38,500 nt of DNA from Mesostigma viride (taxonomy: Eukaryota; Streptophyta; Mesostigmatophyceae; Mesostigmatales; Mesostigmataceae). The DNA is taken from NCBI GenBank assembly GCA_009746045.1, contig RPFO01000065.1:6529522-6568021 (forward strand), given 5' to 3'. The stretch's first letter is position 1, and each line of letters opens with the position of its first letter. Positions 1 to 38,258 of this stretch are shown here, in pieces. The translations under genes were made by a program, and so were the position numbers. The notes beneath the pieces are model-generated. The model was not told where the DNA came from and ran no database searches. It saw nothing but the letters and a program-made list of their open reading frames with translations.

Positions 1-848
1 TTTGTTCCCATTTGATATGTTGGCACTAGGCATGTCTGTCTGCACACGCTCCTGGTACCGTGATACACGGCACCGTTGTCGGCCTTTGTGCACATATAAT
101 TGCTTTCTTGTTTCTTTTCCGCGACATGGATAATTGGATATGCAATCGGGAAATGAGCCCAGGGGGCAACATCAGTACAGTAGGGATCAGGGCAGAAAGT
201 GCTTTATGGAAGATATAAAGATATCAAGATATAAAGATATCAAGAGGACGTGTTATCAGGAAAAAGCCCAGACAGGCAGCTTGGGTTTAGGTGGCAAGGA
301 CCATTGGAAGCTAGAGCAAGGGCCACTTGAAGATGTGTTTCAGCGACCGGAAACAGCACCGAGTGTCGTGCAGGCATAAGCTTCGATCGGGGGAGATCTG
401 TTCCATATTACGTGGAATCAATAGTTAGCTTCCCTAAGTTGCCTTTCCTCGTCCTGTTTCAAACTGTGACATCTCTTACGCCATTTTTTAGGGTCAAAGA
501 GGCTTACAAAGAGGCTATCTGATTATTCGGCCGCATGCCTTGCCGTGCCTCCCGCACCTCTCCCCGCCCCCCACACCCACACCCACACCCACACCCACAC
601 CCACACCCACACCCACACCCACACCCACACCCACACCCACACCCACACCCACACCCACACCCACACCCACACCCACACCCACACCCACACCCTTCTCCGA
701 GTGCTTGCCTACACTGGATTGGACGTTAGTAGCGCGCACATCACACCAAAGCCTACAACAATACATGGGATGTGTTTCGCCATTGCGGTGCTTTACACCA
801 TTAGTTAAACAACATTGGAAGGCTTCTGATGCATTGTCAACGTCGCAG
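1..848. other. Upstream region, no gene assigned; contains a (CCCACA)n repeat
   Basis: This should contain, or be an intron before, the upstream part of the SUVH gene. I found no exon in it that joins exon 1 in phase. There is a short direct repeat of AAGATATAAAGATATC near 208-243. Open frames across 515-808 are only translations of the simple repeat. Confidence 0.5.
571..691 (+). repeat. (CCCACA)n microsatellite
   Basis: About 20 perfect copies of a 6-bp unit. It gives open reading in several frames (TP, HP or HT repeats), which are not real proteins. Confidence 0.95.
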
Positions 849-23377
<22,529 letters not shown>

Positions 23378-23879
23378 TAAGATGTACTACTAAGAATGGG
23401 ACCGCGGGCTGTTCCGGGGGATCCTATCCCGACAAGCCAAGGGCGGTGCATAAGCAGCGCCATGGGCGGCAAGGTCAATCGTGGACCTTGGTACAGTCTC
23501 CCAGATAAAGTTTCCCATGTCAGTGTTCCAGATCCCACACAAGATGGTCACCATTGATGCCCCGCACCCCACCCGGGCCAGGCAATACCCCCTCCTGCAT
23601 CTCTGGCAGTGTGGGGCCCCCACCTAGTGTCCTCCCCTTGGTCATTGACAAGTTTGGGACCACGGGGCCATTAACTGTGTGGAGCTAGTCATTTACAAAT
23701 GCTGCTAGCGACTTGAAGACCGGCTCAACCTTGTGGACCGTTCACAGTGCTCTGCGATCTGCCCGAAAGTGTTTGGCTGTCCTCGTATGTAAACTGGTGG
23801 CACGCAGCTAGTGCGGCCCGTCTCTGGCGCTCACGCGGCATGTATGTGATGAAGCCACTGGGGTCTCTGTCAGCACGTG
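23378..23879 (+). other. 3' flank of the SUVH gene
   Basis: Probable 3' UTR and spacer. It contains the TGTAA candidate at 23788. No other gene was seen. Confidence 0.5.
23788..23792 (+). promoter_or_regulatory. Candidate TGTAA polyadenylation signal
   Basis: TGTAA lies about 410 nt after the stop of the SUVH gene. In chlorophyte algae TGTAA is the usual poly(A) signal. A 5-mer is common by chance, so this is only a candidate. Confidence 0.25.
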
Positions 23880-25290
23880 ACACCCCTCGCTGCAGATGTG
23901 GCGGCCATGGGGGGCACGCTGGCTCAGTGGCACCGAGCTTCCCCAGTGCTCCTGCCTCCACCACCACCGCCACCTCCAAACTCCTCGCCTCCACCGCCAC
24001 TTCCGCCACTGGTCACCGGCCAGCGGCCGACGCCATCACTGCCCAGCTCCTCGACATCGACAAGCACCTAAAGGACAACGCCATCACTATTGAGTGCCTA
24101 GCTGCAAAACACCGCAGGCCTCACTGCCCAGGCGGTGAAGGACATTGCCGCTCGGCCCGACCCTCCTGGCCCAGATGGCAAGGCACCTCGGGACCCCCAA
24201 GACCTGGGCAGCCATGCCAATGAGCCACACCACCACCACCACCTCCTCCTCCGCGGGCCATTGCTGCACAGCGCTCAAGCAACAGACGCTTGACCTCGAC
24301 AGTGAGGAGGCCGAGCTCAACAAGCGCAGCCATAACGTCATCGTCAAGCACTTTCACCTGCTGGTCCAAGTTGAGGACTCCAAGAGGCTTCCACAGGCGT
24401 TTAATTGAGGACAAAATCCTTGCCCCCATGGCCCTCATAGGCGATCTCCGGCTGCATGGAGGTCCTCCGCCTTCCCCGCTCGCTGGTAAGGCGGGACCAC
24501 CCCCGCTGCTGCTCACCTTTGAGTACACGGCGGACAAGCTTTTGTTCCTGAAGCGTCGCAAGCGGCCGGCTCGTGGGAACTTCCTACACGCTGGACGACG
24601 ACGACCTGACCCTGGCCCAGCAACAGCGGCAACGAGAGCTATGGCCGACCTACCTCCAGCTCCGGCAGACAGCCGGCCCGTATACTGGAGGGGGGCGGTC
24701 ATCTACGTCGACCACAAGCCAGCTGGCAGGTGACCCCCACCGCCCCAGCATGCACCCCCACCAACCCCATCCTAGTTGGGGACGATAGCAGCAGTGTAGA
24801 ATAGTAAGGCGCCTAGCAGAGGTGGCCATGTATAATGTATGCCGATGATGGGATCCACACCAGATGATGCACTAGCTTTTTTAAAGTAGTTATAGCCGCC
24901 TTGCTTTGCCCAGGCAGAGAGTTACTCTCTGCTGAGATTAATTAATTAATTAATTAGACTCGTGCTCCCGTTGGGGAGTCACGGAGCATTAACCCCGATG
25001 GATGGATGGATGGATGGGTGCATCTGCTGAGATGCCATGCCCTAGCTATTGCCTAGCCATAATCATCTTCTGGGCACCCCATGCCATGCCTTTTTAGGTA
25101 TGATCATACATCATATGGTGCAGGTGCACCTAGTGCACCCAGAGTAGGTGGTTGTTTACACCCCCCACCTGCTGGTTGTAGCCCAGAATGTATTAAAAAC
25201 CATATGCCCCTTCTCAGGAATATGTGTTACTTATACTCCCAACGGAGTTATCAAGGAGACAACCAACAGGAGTTATGTTCTTCATCAATT
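23880..25290 (+). mobile_element. Decayed retroelement, copy 1 (L1-ORF1-like protein remains)
   Basis: Broken reading frames between about 23890 and 24733 match the copy at 26060-26751: a proline-rich start, then a block with FNxxI..APMALIGD, PPPLLLTFEY, a DDDLTLAQQQRQRELWPTY-like end and VYWRGAVIYV. Several frameshifts and a stop break the frame. The RRM-like core and the DLT..QR..R..LWP tail resemble L1-type ORF1 proteins (RNA-binding, retrotransposon particle); this is family inference. A non-coding 3' module (24900-25290) is shared with copy 2. Confidence 0.6.
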
Positions 25291-26052
25291 AATTAATTTA
25301 TCAATCCACAACAGAGATAATTCAATCGACTGGTACGTCCAAGATGTCCAATTTGGAACCGACTGCTTCAAGAAACTGTGAAGTTTGCGGGCTGTCATCC
25401 TATGCAGCTGTAGATGCACAGCGCACAACAACCGTAGGACTTCCGGCCAGATGCAGGCAGCTGGATTGTCGTGAACTCTTTCTAGGCCGGTTCGGGAACA
25501 GTCTACAATTCTTTAGCCGTAACAAGACTTCGCTACAGAAAAGATCTCCGGGGTACAGTTTGATACTTATGACTTTACCACTTTGTACACCACACTAGAT
25601 CTCCAAGACTTGACCCAGCGGCTGGGAAAACCTATTGATCGCCTCTATGCACGACGATGCTGACCTCAGCAGTCTAGCCCTAGGTACCATGATCGTTCAG
25701 GCTCAAAAGAAAACCGTAGCGACATGGCTTACCGCTGAGGAAGTGTGCAAGGTTAAACCAACAGCTAGCACCAATTAAGCTCGTCACCACTAGTCGTCTC
25801 AACTCTCAAGCAGCGGATCGAATTTCTCGTCGACAATACGTTCATCTCCTTAACAGGTTAGGCTTACAAGCAAACGATTGGCATTTCTATATGGGGACAA
25901 ATTGCGCCGTGTTATTAATATTAGTAGCCAACTTGTATCGATCTGTATACATTCGATCGGCTCGACTTCATGGAACAACTTATTGCTGCATGCAAGGGAC
26001 AAACAGACACGTTTTGTGTACATGTATGCCTGAAGATATATTGATTATGTTA
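25291..26052 (+). pseudogene. Reverse transcriptase relic, 5' half (Penelope-like character)
   Basis: Fragments in different frames: YDFTTLYTTLDL near 25565-25605 (RT motif A region), NTFIS..G near 25840-25865, MGTNCA and ANLY near 25890-25945, and RYIDYV at 26034-26051, where the family has a YxDD active site. The order agrees with an RT palm. The GTNCAP-type motif and the later segment fit Penelope-like elements. Stops and frameshifts, plus a changed second aspartate (Y), show it is dead. Element copy 2 begins straight after the RYIDYV codons. Confidence 0.6.
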
Positions 26053-27185
26053 AATTGCCATGGACAAACGCCATCGCTATCGAGGTTCTGCAGAACACCG
26101 CAGGCCTCACCGCCCATGCAGGCGGTGAAGGACATTGCCGCCAAGCCAGCCCCGGCTGGCCTGGCCGGCGATGCTCCTCCCATCACCACCTGGGCGGACA
26201 TGCTTAAGCAACATAGCACCTCCACCACCTCCGCCGTCGCAGCCCAGCTCCAACGGCAGACGCTTGACCTCCGCGAGGAGGCCGAGCTCGCCAAGCGCAG
26301 CCTCAACGTCATTGTCAAGAACTTCACCATGGAGGAAGGTGAGAATTCCGAGAAGCTTACGCGTGCGTTTGAGAGAGAAATCCTTGGTCGCATGGGCCTT
26401 AACGGTGAGATCGAGCTGGCCGCCCACCGCCTTCCCCGCGCGCGGGGTAAGGCAGGGCCGCCCCCGCTCCTTCTCACCTTTAAGACCCCGGCGGACAAGA
26501 TTTCTTTTCTCAGACGCCGCAAGCGGCTCGAGAAGACTCTCTTCACCCTTGATGACGACTTGACCCTGGCGCAGCAACAACGGCGACAGGAGCTATGGCC
26601 GACCTACCAGTCCAGCTCCGGCAGACCAAGGCGGGGCAGCCGGTGTACTGGAAGGGGGCGGACATCTACGTCGGCCACAAGCCCTGGCAGGCGACCCCCG
26701 CGGCCCCCACGACTCCAGACGCCCCAGCTTAGTAGGGGAATACAGCAGTAGTAGTGCATGTAGAATAGATAGACCGTGGCCATGTACATGTATGCCTCCT
26801 AGAGGCACTATCCCAGCTAAGCCACGCGCTTTATTTAATCATGTACATGTGTGCCTATGATGAGCCACCCTCCAGATGATGCCTAGCTTTATTTAGTTAT
26901 GTTGCGCCCATGCAGGGAGTAACTCTCTGCTGAGAAGCCATGCCCTAGCTTTTTGTATAGCTATGCTGATCTTCCCCCCCATGACAGGCTCCCCCTTCGC
27001 TGGGCATAGCTAGCTTGAAGATCATGGGGATGCAAGTGCCCTGGTGCACCTAGAGCAAGGGTCCTTTACATTCCCACCCTTGCAGGAAGTAGCTTAGAAT
27101 GTATGATAGGCCATATATGCCCCTTCTCTGGGCTATGTGCTACATATACTCCCAACGGAGTTATGTTCCTCATTAATTATAATTA
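26053..27185 (+). mobile_element. Retroelement copy 2, inserted in the reverse transcriptase relic
   Basis: Homologous to copy 1 from about 26060 (ACGCCATCGCTATCGAG) to about 27185. Its ORF is described separately. The 3' module shares CTCTCTGCTGAGA, GGTGCACCTAG, CATATATGCCCCTTCTC and ACTCCCAACGGAGTTATG with copy 1 and ends in AATTA repeats. RT sequence lies on both sides (up to 26051 and from about 27190), which marks this as an insertion. Confidence 0.6.
26116..26751 (+). CDS. L1-ORF1-like retrotransposon protein in copy 2, C-terminal frameshift
   Basis: From the ATG at 26116 the frame reads about 212 codons. Visible blocks are a helical stretch (LDLREEAELAKRSLNVIVKN), then ENSEKLTRAFEREILGRMG, AAHRL, GPPPLLLTF, and LTLAQQQRRQELWPTYQ. 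This layout (coiled region, RRM-like domain, C-terminal domain) matches ORF1 proteins of L1-clade elements, which bind element RNA. After about 26610 the homologous tail (VYWKGADIYVGHKPWQA) continues in another frame, so the copy carries a small indel. The 286-codon open frame reaches upstream into the RT relic and is not one gene. Confidence 0.55.
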   Translation: MQAVKDIAAKPAPAGLAGDAPPITTWADMLKQHSTSTTSAVAAQLQRQTLDLREEAELAKRSLNVIVKNFTMEEGENSEKLTRAFEREILGRMGLNGEIELAAHRLPRARGKAGPPPLLLTFKTPADKISFLRRRKRLEKTLFTLDDDLTLAQQQRRQELWPTYQSSSGRPRRGSRCTGRGRTSTSATSPGRRPPRPPRLQTPQLSRGIQQ

Positions 27186-27189
27186 ACTA

Positions 27190-27610
27190 ATGGACAAACC
27201 TAGCTTCCAATTTCCATGCTCATCTGTATCGAGCTCCCGGGAGACCAGGTATTTATCCGCAAGCCTCCCTCACTTCACGCTCCAGCTTACTTCTAGCTTC
27301 TGGCGCGATTCATGCAATTACCTTGATCTCAACATTACCCACAATCGACGTGGGTGGCGTATCAGGATCTATGACAAGCGTCTAGAGCCGAAGTTTAGCA
27401 TGATCCAGGTTATTCGTTTTCCTGCCATCGACAGCGCTCTCTCAGATGCAGCCAAGTATGGTGTGGTCCTCAGCCAGTTACATTGTTTTTCTAGTTAGGC
27501 TTAGTTCAAACAAACAAGACTTCATCAAGGAGGTTGTATGCCTGTTGCACGCTCTGATTTTGAAAGGATACAACCAGTGCATTATGCGAAAGCAGGTCAA
27601 GAATTAATTT
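27190..27610 (+). pseudogene. Reverse transcriptase relic, 3' half
   Basis: In one frame at 27190-27498: NYLDLNI, IRIYDKRLEPKFSMIQVIRF, then SALSDAAKYGVVLSQLHCFS. A frame change and a stop follow, then DFIKEVVCLLHALILKGYNQ at about 27510-27570. These fit the region after the RT active site in Penelope-like RTs (LDxxI, YDKR, P..S, GY). It continues the fragment ending at 26051, split by copy 2. Confidence 0.6.
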
Positions 27611-27955
27611 TCTCAAGCAACGTCCCCATATATACGCCACCTTTAGTCGCATCACGCCGCATAGGCAGATTGTCTCGCTTCTAGGATACACACAGCTACT
27701 CCTATGCTAGGAGCGTACCTTTTCTACTAATTCTACTTTGTTTTCTGTTTAGTCATATATTTCCTTTGCATTTTCCAGCCTACTACTACGTACTCGATCT
27801 CAATGTCGCTTGAATCCCAGCTCTACCGGTCGGGTTGCCTCCACACATCTTCGGTAACCCTTGTTAACATGCATCTTTGGGCTGCTCTCTCTTCGTCACT
27901 TCTACAAGTAAGTTCCCACACCTCACACATTAGGTCTGTTTGTTTGGTGGGGTTT
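27611..27955 (+). other. Spacer between the RT relic and the TTG array
   Basis: No gene recognised. An ATG at 27803 opens a short frame that runs into the microsatellite and is not credible as a protein. Confidence 0.4.
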
Positions 27956-32931
<4,976 letters not shown>

Positions 32932-34107
32932 TTTTTTTTTTTTTTTTTTCTGTTTGTTGCACGGGGTTTCCATACCCACCTCATTTTTTTTCTTTTTCTT
33001 TTTTACGTTAATTTCTTGTTCTTCTTGTCTTTCTTATGTATGCCTATTCAACAAATTTTTTCCTATGTCATACTTTGTTCCCTATTCGATCTCATTTCAT
33101 TGTTATCATTATTTTATTACTTTATACTTTATTTATTTTTTAAAACTTCTTTCTCCTTTTTTTCTCTCCTTTATACCACTTCTCTGCGTGCCTTAACTCC
33201 TCTTTTTTACTCTCACTGTTATGTTTGTTAATCCTGTCTTTTTTTTTTCCCTTTTTTTTTTCACCGCCCACCCCAAGGTTTTCACCTTACACTTTTTCAT
33301 ATTGGAGTGAGTTGGGCACGAGGCTTTAGACCCTGTTGGATAGGAGACCCCCGGGCGGGCACCATGGGCGCTGAAAAATCGAACTCCTGACCCATACTCC
33401 AACATCGCCTGTGCCTCACCACATCGGCAGCGATGACCTTTCCTTTATTCCATTTTTGTTGTTGTTGTTAATATTACTCTTTACGTTGTCTTTATTTATT
33501 ATTGTTCGTATTATCAACAAGAGCAAAGAAAGAGGCCGACAAAACCAGCCAGAGCGGCTTTTAGTCGCAAAACCTCCCTTATCCCTAGCTAACTGACGTC
33601 ATTAAACCCTTATGTTCAGTGGATGCTAGTAAGACGCTAACCGTACAGACCGGGGGTAGAATATCCCGAATCTGCACGGCTAGTATTAAATAATGCGTAG
33701 GTTGTTCTTTTCAGGGGCACTGCACCTCACGCCCCGTTCCGCCCGGGTATAATCAACCCAAGCGCGGAACGCACATTTTATTTAATTCATTTTTCAACCA
33801 TGCACTATATTGCATCTACTAATCACAAAAGCTCTAGCCAAACAGCTACGAGTAAACACTACGACCTATAAGCCGCTCATCCAGCGGCCTCTTGTTCCCG
33901 CATTCACGTATAGAAGAAACTCCGTTCAAAGAACCCCGATTACTTTTTCTTTTCTTTTTTCTTTCGTTCTTTTCATTTTTCCGTTTCCCTAGTTGTAATG
34001 TATACTCCTCACTTATTCTTTTAGCCCCTTCGATCGTGTATGTGTGTATGCGTTCCCTCTTTTCCTTCTTAGTTTTGGTTGTTTGTGTTGGTAGTGACCA
34101 GTGACCA
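32932..34107 (+). other. T-rich intergenic DNA, no gene seen
   Basis: Long T and TTTC runs (32932-33260 and 33945-34030) alternate with more even sequence. An inverted pair TTGGAGT/ACTCCAA lies about 90 bp apart near 33303 and 33397. Reading frames here are short and low-complexity. Confidence 0.5.
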
Positions 34108-34153
34108 GTGTGTGTGTGTGTGTGTATATGTGTGCATGTGTGTACGTGTGTGT
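34108..34153 (+). repeat. (GT)n microsatellite
   Basis: GT dinucleotides with TATATG, CATG and TACG interruptions. A shorter GT run lies at about 34393-34416. Confidence 0.85.
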
Positions 34154-34239
34154 TCTGATTTGGCACGCCGCAAAGGTGAAGACCATTTGCGTTCAGTGCC
34201 GGTCCGCGGAAAACGCGGAAAACGCGATCTGCAAACGAA

Positions 34240-34297
34240 TCCGACCGGAATCGAACTGGGGACCTCTCGCACCAACTTTCGCTGACTATAGGACGGA
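34240..34297 (-). repeat. Degenerate tRNA-like element (possible SINE head or tRNA pseudogene)
   Basis: On the - strand a TCCGTCC start can pair 6 of 7 with a GGTCGGA end. In between lies GCGAGAGGTCCCCAGTTCGA followed by TTCC, matching the variable loop, T arm and B box of eukaryotic tRNA genes. The length is only 58 nt, so part of the D and anticodon arms is missing and it cannot be a working tRNA. Confidence 0.4.
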
Positions 34298-36153
34298 CGT
34301 CTCCGGATCCTAGGGCATCGCCAACTTATACCTACAGTCATCCGCAAAAGTTCTCCTGTCCGAGCCGGGAAGTGATGCAAGCCTTTCGGATTTGGTGTGT
34401 GTGTGTGTATGTGTGTTTTCCCTATCAACCTTTCTTGTTACCCTCTGTCTCCCTCCATGCAGGTCTACCTAGAGATAGCCATGCATGCGGCTCCCGCGGT
34501 CTCTGAGACTACCCTAGTCCTTCCACGGCGTTGGATCGCCATGGATGCGTCCAGGCATAGTTGTCTCACGTAATTGATCGGCGGCCACCCTGCTGCACGA
34601 GCGCTGATGCCCGGGCAGCCATGGAAGCTGCAGCATATCCTCGCAGAGCGCCTCCAGCCCCAAGCTAGCGCTTGAGGACATCATCTATCCGAGCTGCAGG
34701 CCGGGGCGAGCAGCCGGCGCCGATCTTGCTGAGCTAGCAGCATGAATGCGCCTGATGGCCCGCTCAACACCATCATGGCCAGGGTCAACAACATTGAAAC
34801 TAAAGTTGCAAAAAAGATCGATCCAGCCCCAGTTTACCGCTGCAGTCACACAAGCACAAATGCTGCCAAGGTCTCCCAGGCCACAATCACTCTGACCGCC
34901 CATCACAGTGAATAATATTTGAATTAAAATGTGTGTTAATAATAAATGAATTACATGTGCTAAAATGCGTTCATGACCAATGAAACAGAAAAATCAAGAA
35001 AATGCCACTGGTATAGAACTCACAGCCCTGTCAAGAAGAGCACAGATTTCTACTCCAGTGACAAAAAGAATGAAAAGTGCTCAGATGACATCGCACAATG
35101 TCACAAAACGAAAGGGCTCTAGAAACTAACTAAATTCACCAAAACTCAACCAAAGTGGCTCCTGGGCGTAAAGCAACCTTAATTCATCCCAGTCCTGAAT
35201 CCGTGTGGTACGCGAGGAATGCACACCACCTGCATGTTATTCTTAAGTGGGCACCAGAGTGTGACGTAGCTCGACCGCTGGTAGGGGCCCACCCTACTCC
35301 ATGTGCAACATGGAGGACTAGGCCGGGCGGCACAAAGGTCAAATGCAGCACTATATGGCTCAGCATCGCATCTGAGAGTTGTACTCAGCCACTTAGTGCC
35401 GCGGCCAGTCCTCATTTCCACCACACAAACCCACACCAAGAGCCATGGCCAGAGTGCAGGCGTCCAGCCCAGTACTTTTACTCATGCACTCCACCTTGGC
35501 CCTCAATCGAATTAGCTCTTGAGCTCGGTGCCGGTAGCCCTGGAAGGCATCTGCCATCCTGTGACAGATTGCCAGCCCTCGCATCCCAGGCATGCACCGC
35601 ACACCATTACTCATATATAACTCACAGGGCTCATCAAACAACCCTTGTAAAAAGGGTTGCAAAAGTTGGAACAGAGCCCTTAAAGGCCCGTTGCCCGGAC
35701 CTCGCAAGTCCCCCTTCATCAAAACCGCCCACTTCATGCACAGGTAGGGTGGTTGGGCCAGACATCCCCAGTCTATTAAGGAGACAACCAGCGCATGTAC
35801 TCATACTCCAGAGGGCACACACACCCTTGACCAAAATCAAAAACCTTGACTGGATAGAGGAGATGGGATCACTGCCATGATCCCATGCTCCCCTCGACAC
35901 CTACTTGTTCAATGATCCGTTTCATTGACGAGCCTCCGTTGGGAGGGTGACAGAGGTTGCCCACTGTCTGGTACAAGGGCATCCTTGATGCTTCCCATTT
36001 CCCCCTCTTCATGGCCATGCTTCCCTTATACCCTCCTTATAGTCATGCCGCCCTCTTCTCCGACATTCGTTATGAACGATTCCCTTACTCCCCCTTCAAA
36101 AATGATTCCTGTATTCCCCCTTCAGGCCATGCTCCCCTTATTCCATTCCCCCG
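34298..36153. other. Intergenic DNA 3' of the GH127 gene, no gene assigned
   Basis: A 241-codon frame at 35155-35880 starts with GTG and shows no recognisable motif. A stretch near 34740-34830 reads MARVNNIETKVAKK, helix-like and reminiscent of retroelement ORF1 coils, but too short to assign. The region 35990-36140 has repeated CATGCT/CCCCCTT blocks. Confidence 0.4.
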
Positions 36154-38091
36154 TTACATTGCCATCGTCTGGAGCCACACAGCCATCGCGCCCGAGTCCG
36201 GCCGGTTGTCCCAGAACCCGTAGGGTATCAGCCTCAAATGCACCACCTTGCTGTCCGCGTGATGCGGCACCGGCAAGTACAGACGATGGCCCCACAGCTC
36301 GGCCGGCTTGGCGTGACGGGCCTCCCCCGTGACATACGCCGGTAACAACGCCTCAACATCAATTGCGACGATCCCACCCAGAAGGTCATGCTGGACCGAC
36401 GCGACCGCGTGCGCGCCTGCGGGCACCACCACGTGCTGCAGGGGGATCCCGATATTGTCCGCCTGCTCCGCACAGTACACGAGCGGCCCCCGCTGGAAAG
36501 CGGAGCGGCCTAAGTTGGCGACCACGTGCGGGTGTGCTTGCATCTGCATGACCGGCATGGCCATGTGCAGGTGCACCTCGTCCCCAGCCACCCACGTCCG
36601 CTCCACCACCCAGTAGCCATCCTGGTCAAGCAGCTGGTGAGCGGGAAGCGTCTCGTGGGCAGGCAGGAACGGGCCGTTGTAAGAGGCCGATGCGGCGAAG
36701 ATCACCGCGAGCGTCGCGTTGGAACACCAGGCGGGCTTCCGGAGCATGAGCCGGAAGGTCCCGCTGCCGGGCGCGAGGCAGCGGAAGAGAACATCGCCGC
36801 TCCAGGGGTACTCGGTCTTCAGGCTGAACGAGACGGCCATGTCGTCGATTGTCGCCTGCGGGGTAAGGGACCGCTCGCACGGGTTGTGAGCGCGCATGGG
36901 TAGCGACAGGGATAGGAAATCACAAGGGGGGAGACAAAAATGGGTAAGTGGACCACGCAGAGGGACACGTGCGGGCACGTGCAGGTGCACAGGTTCAGAT
37001 AACCAACCATGACTATGAACCCCGATGGCACCTGATGATCCTGATAGTACGATAATCCCAACCAACCAACTATGACCCCGGAACCAACAATGACTATGGA
37101 CCCGGATGGTTATGATCCGGACAGTACTATAATCCTATCATAGTCCCTTGCTTCTGTCGTGTGCCCCAATCCCATTTCCCAAACCCGTGTTGCCTACCCA
37201 ACCCAACGCTGGGATGCATAGTGTCAATCTCTCGTCCGGACCCATTGTCTTCCATCCTTTGGTGGAAGCCCCTTGTTCTAGTCCGTTGTCCCCGTCCTTT
37301 CCGACCATCCCTTTGTCCCCATCACCTTGCTCTAGTCTGCTGATCAAGTCCTTTGACCATGCCCCACGCCCTCCTCCCCCCCAACCCCGATTGGATACCC
37401 ATGTCTGCCAGTAGCACAAGCTTTGTTGCACACACATAATACTTCTTCCATTTCCCCTTGCCCCAAAGTGATGGGTCAGCAGTATTACAGTAAGATTGAA
37501 CAAACTCCCCCCCCCCTTCGCCTGCCCGCCCGCCCGCCCGCCCGCCCGCCCGCCCGCCCGCCCGCCCGCCCGCCCGCCCGCCCGCCGCCCGCCCGCCCGC
37601 GCCCGCCCGCCCGTGCGCCCGCCCGTGCGCCCGCCCGCCCGCCCGCCCGCTCAACCGCCCGCCTGCCTGCTCAACCGCCCGTCCGCGTCCCCCCCCACCT
37701 GCCTGCCTGCCGGGGCCGCCTCCCATCCCCACCCACCCCCAATCGTCCGCCCACCCACCTGCACGTTCCCTGCGATGTAGAGGTTAATGTACAGCGCGCC
37801 CGGCCGGCTCGGGGTGGACGTGGGCGCGACCGCGTACGCGAGCGAGCCCACGTTGGCCACCATGCGCAGCACGTTGGGCGGGCAGCACGCACAGTCAAAC
37901 CAGGGCTCCCTGTGGTGGTCGCCGTCGCTCGCCAGCGGGTTGGTGTAGAAGAAGGCGTTCCCTGAAAGCGCCACGCCGCTGAGCAGCCCGTTGTAGAGCG
38001 CGGTCTCTGCGGCGTCCATGTACGAGGACTTGCCGTGGAGAAGCGCCATGCGCCACCCCCACAGCGCCATCGCGACAGAGGCGCACGTCTC
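36154..38091 (-). CDS. GH127 (DUF1680) beta-L-arabinofuranosidase-like protein, last two exons, 5' part beyond the window
   Basis: Exon A is 38091-37759 (111 codons, phase 0 at both ends): acceptor GGCAG|GAG, donor CAG|GTGGGT. It encodes [54 protein letters not shown] and [12 protein letters not shown]. Exon B is 36855-36154: acceptor CCCCGCAG|GCG, stop TAA. It encodes [50 protein letters not shown] and a [15 protein letters not shown] end. In GH127 the ETC cysteine and the CxCC cluster bind zinc, and the middle Cys of that cluster is the nucleophile; all are present. The family removes L-arabinofuranose from glycans or glycoproteins. The N-terminal (alpha/alpha)6 barrel part is missing only because the window ends. 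It could have another related specificity. Confidence 0.88.
36856..37758 (-). other. GH127 intron between exons A and B, with (CCCG)n repeat
   Basis: A 903-bp GT-AG intron. It holds a CCCG tetranucleotide array at about 37524-37675 (becoming irregular with CGTGCG and CTGC), about 85 bp inside the donor of exon A. Frames rich in R/A/P/G across it are artefacts. Confidence 0.85.
37524..37675 (+). repeat. (CCCG)n microsatellite
   Basis: About 35 GC-only 4-bp units with a few shifts. It is extremely GC-rich and G4-capable on the - strand, which is the coding strand of GH127. Confidence 0.92.
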
Positions 38092-38146
38092 CTGCCAGCG
38101 GGGGGCACAGGGGGGCAAGGGGGCAAAGGGGACCCAGGGGGCCAAC

Positions 38147-38258
38147 GGGACCAATGGGACCAATGGGACCAATGGGACCAATGGGACCAATGGGACCAAG
38201 GGGGCCAAGGAAACCAAGGGGGCCAAGGGGGCCAAGGGGGCCAAGGGGGCCAAGGGGG
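38147..38258 (+). repeat. 9-bp minisatellite just upstream of GH127 exon A
   Basis: Six GGGACCAAT units are followed by several GGGGGCCAA units. It lies 55 nt from the exon A acceptor in the preceding intron and gives collagen-like GPL/GPI frames that are not real. Confidence 0.88.

Noticed and set aside
485-530. Exon upstream of exon 1 (after the acceptor TTTTTTAG at 490)
   Set aside because: The only useful frame hits TGA within ten codons and has no donor in phase with exon 1.
33300-33420. Second tRNA-like gene
   Set aside because: There is an inverted TTGGAGT/ACTCCAA pair and a GTTCGATT, but no D or anticodon arm of the right size; too weak to call.
35155-35880. 241-codon open frame as a gene
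   Set aside because: Starts with GTG, has no recognisable motif, no exon-like neighbours, and shares the AAGGAGACAACCAGCGCA dispersed motif; probably chance or repeat.
37322-37780. Arg/Ala/Pro/Gly-rich ORFs
   Set aside because: Translations of the (CCCG)n array in the GH127 intron.
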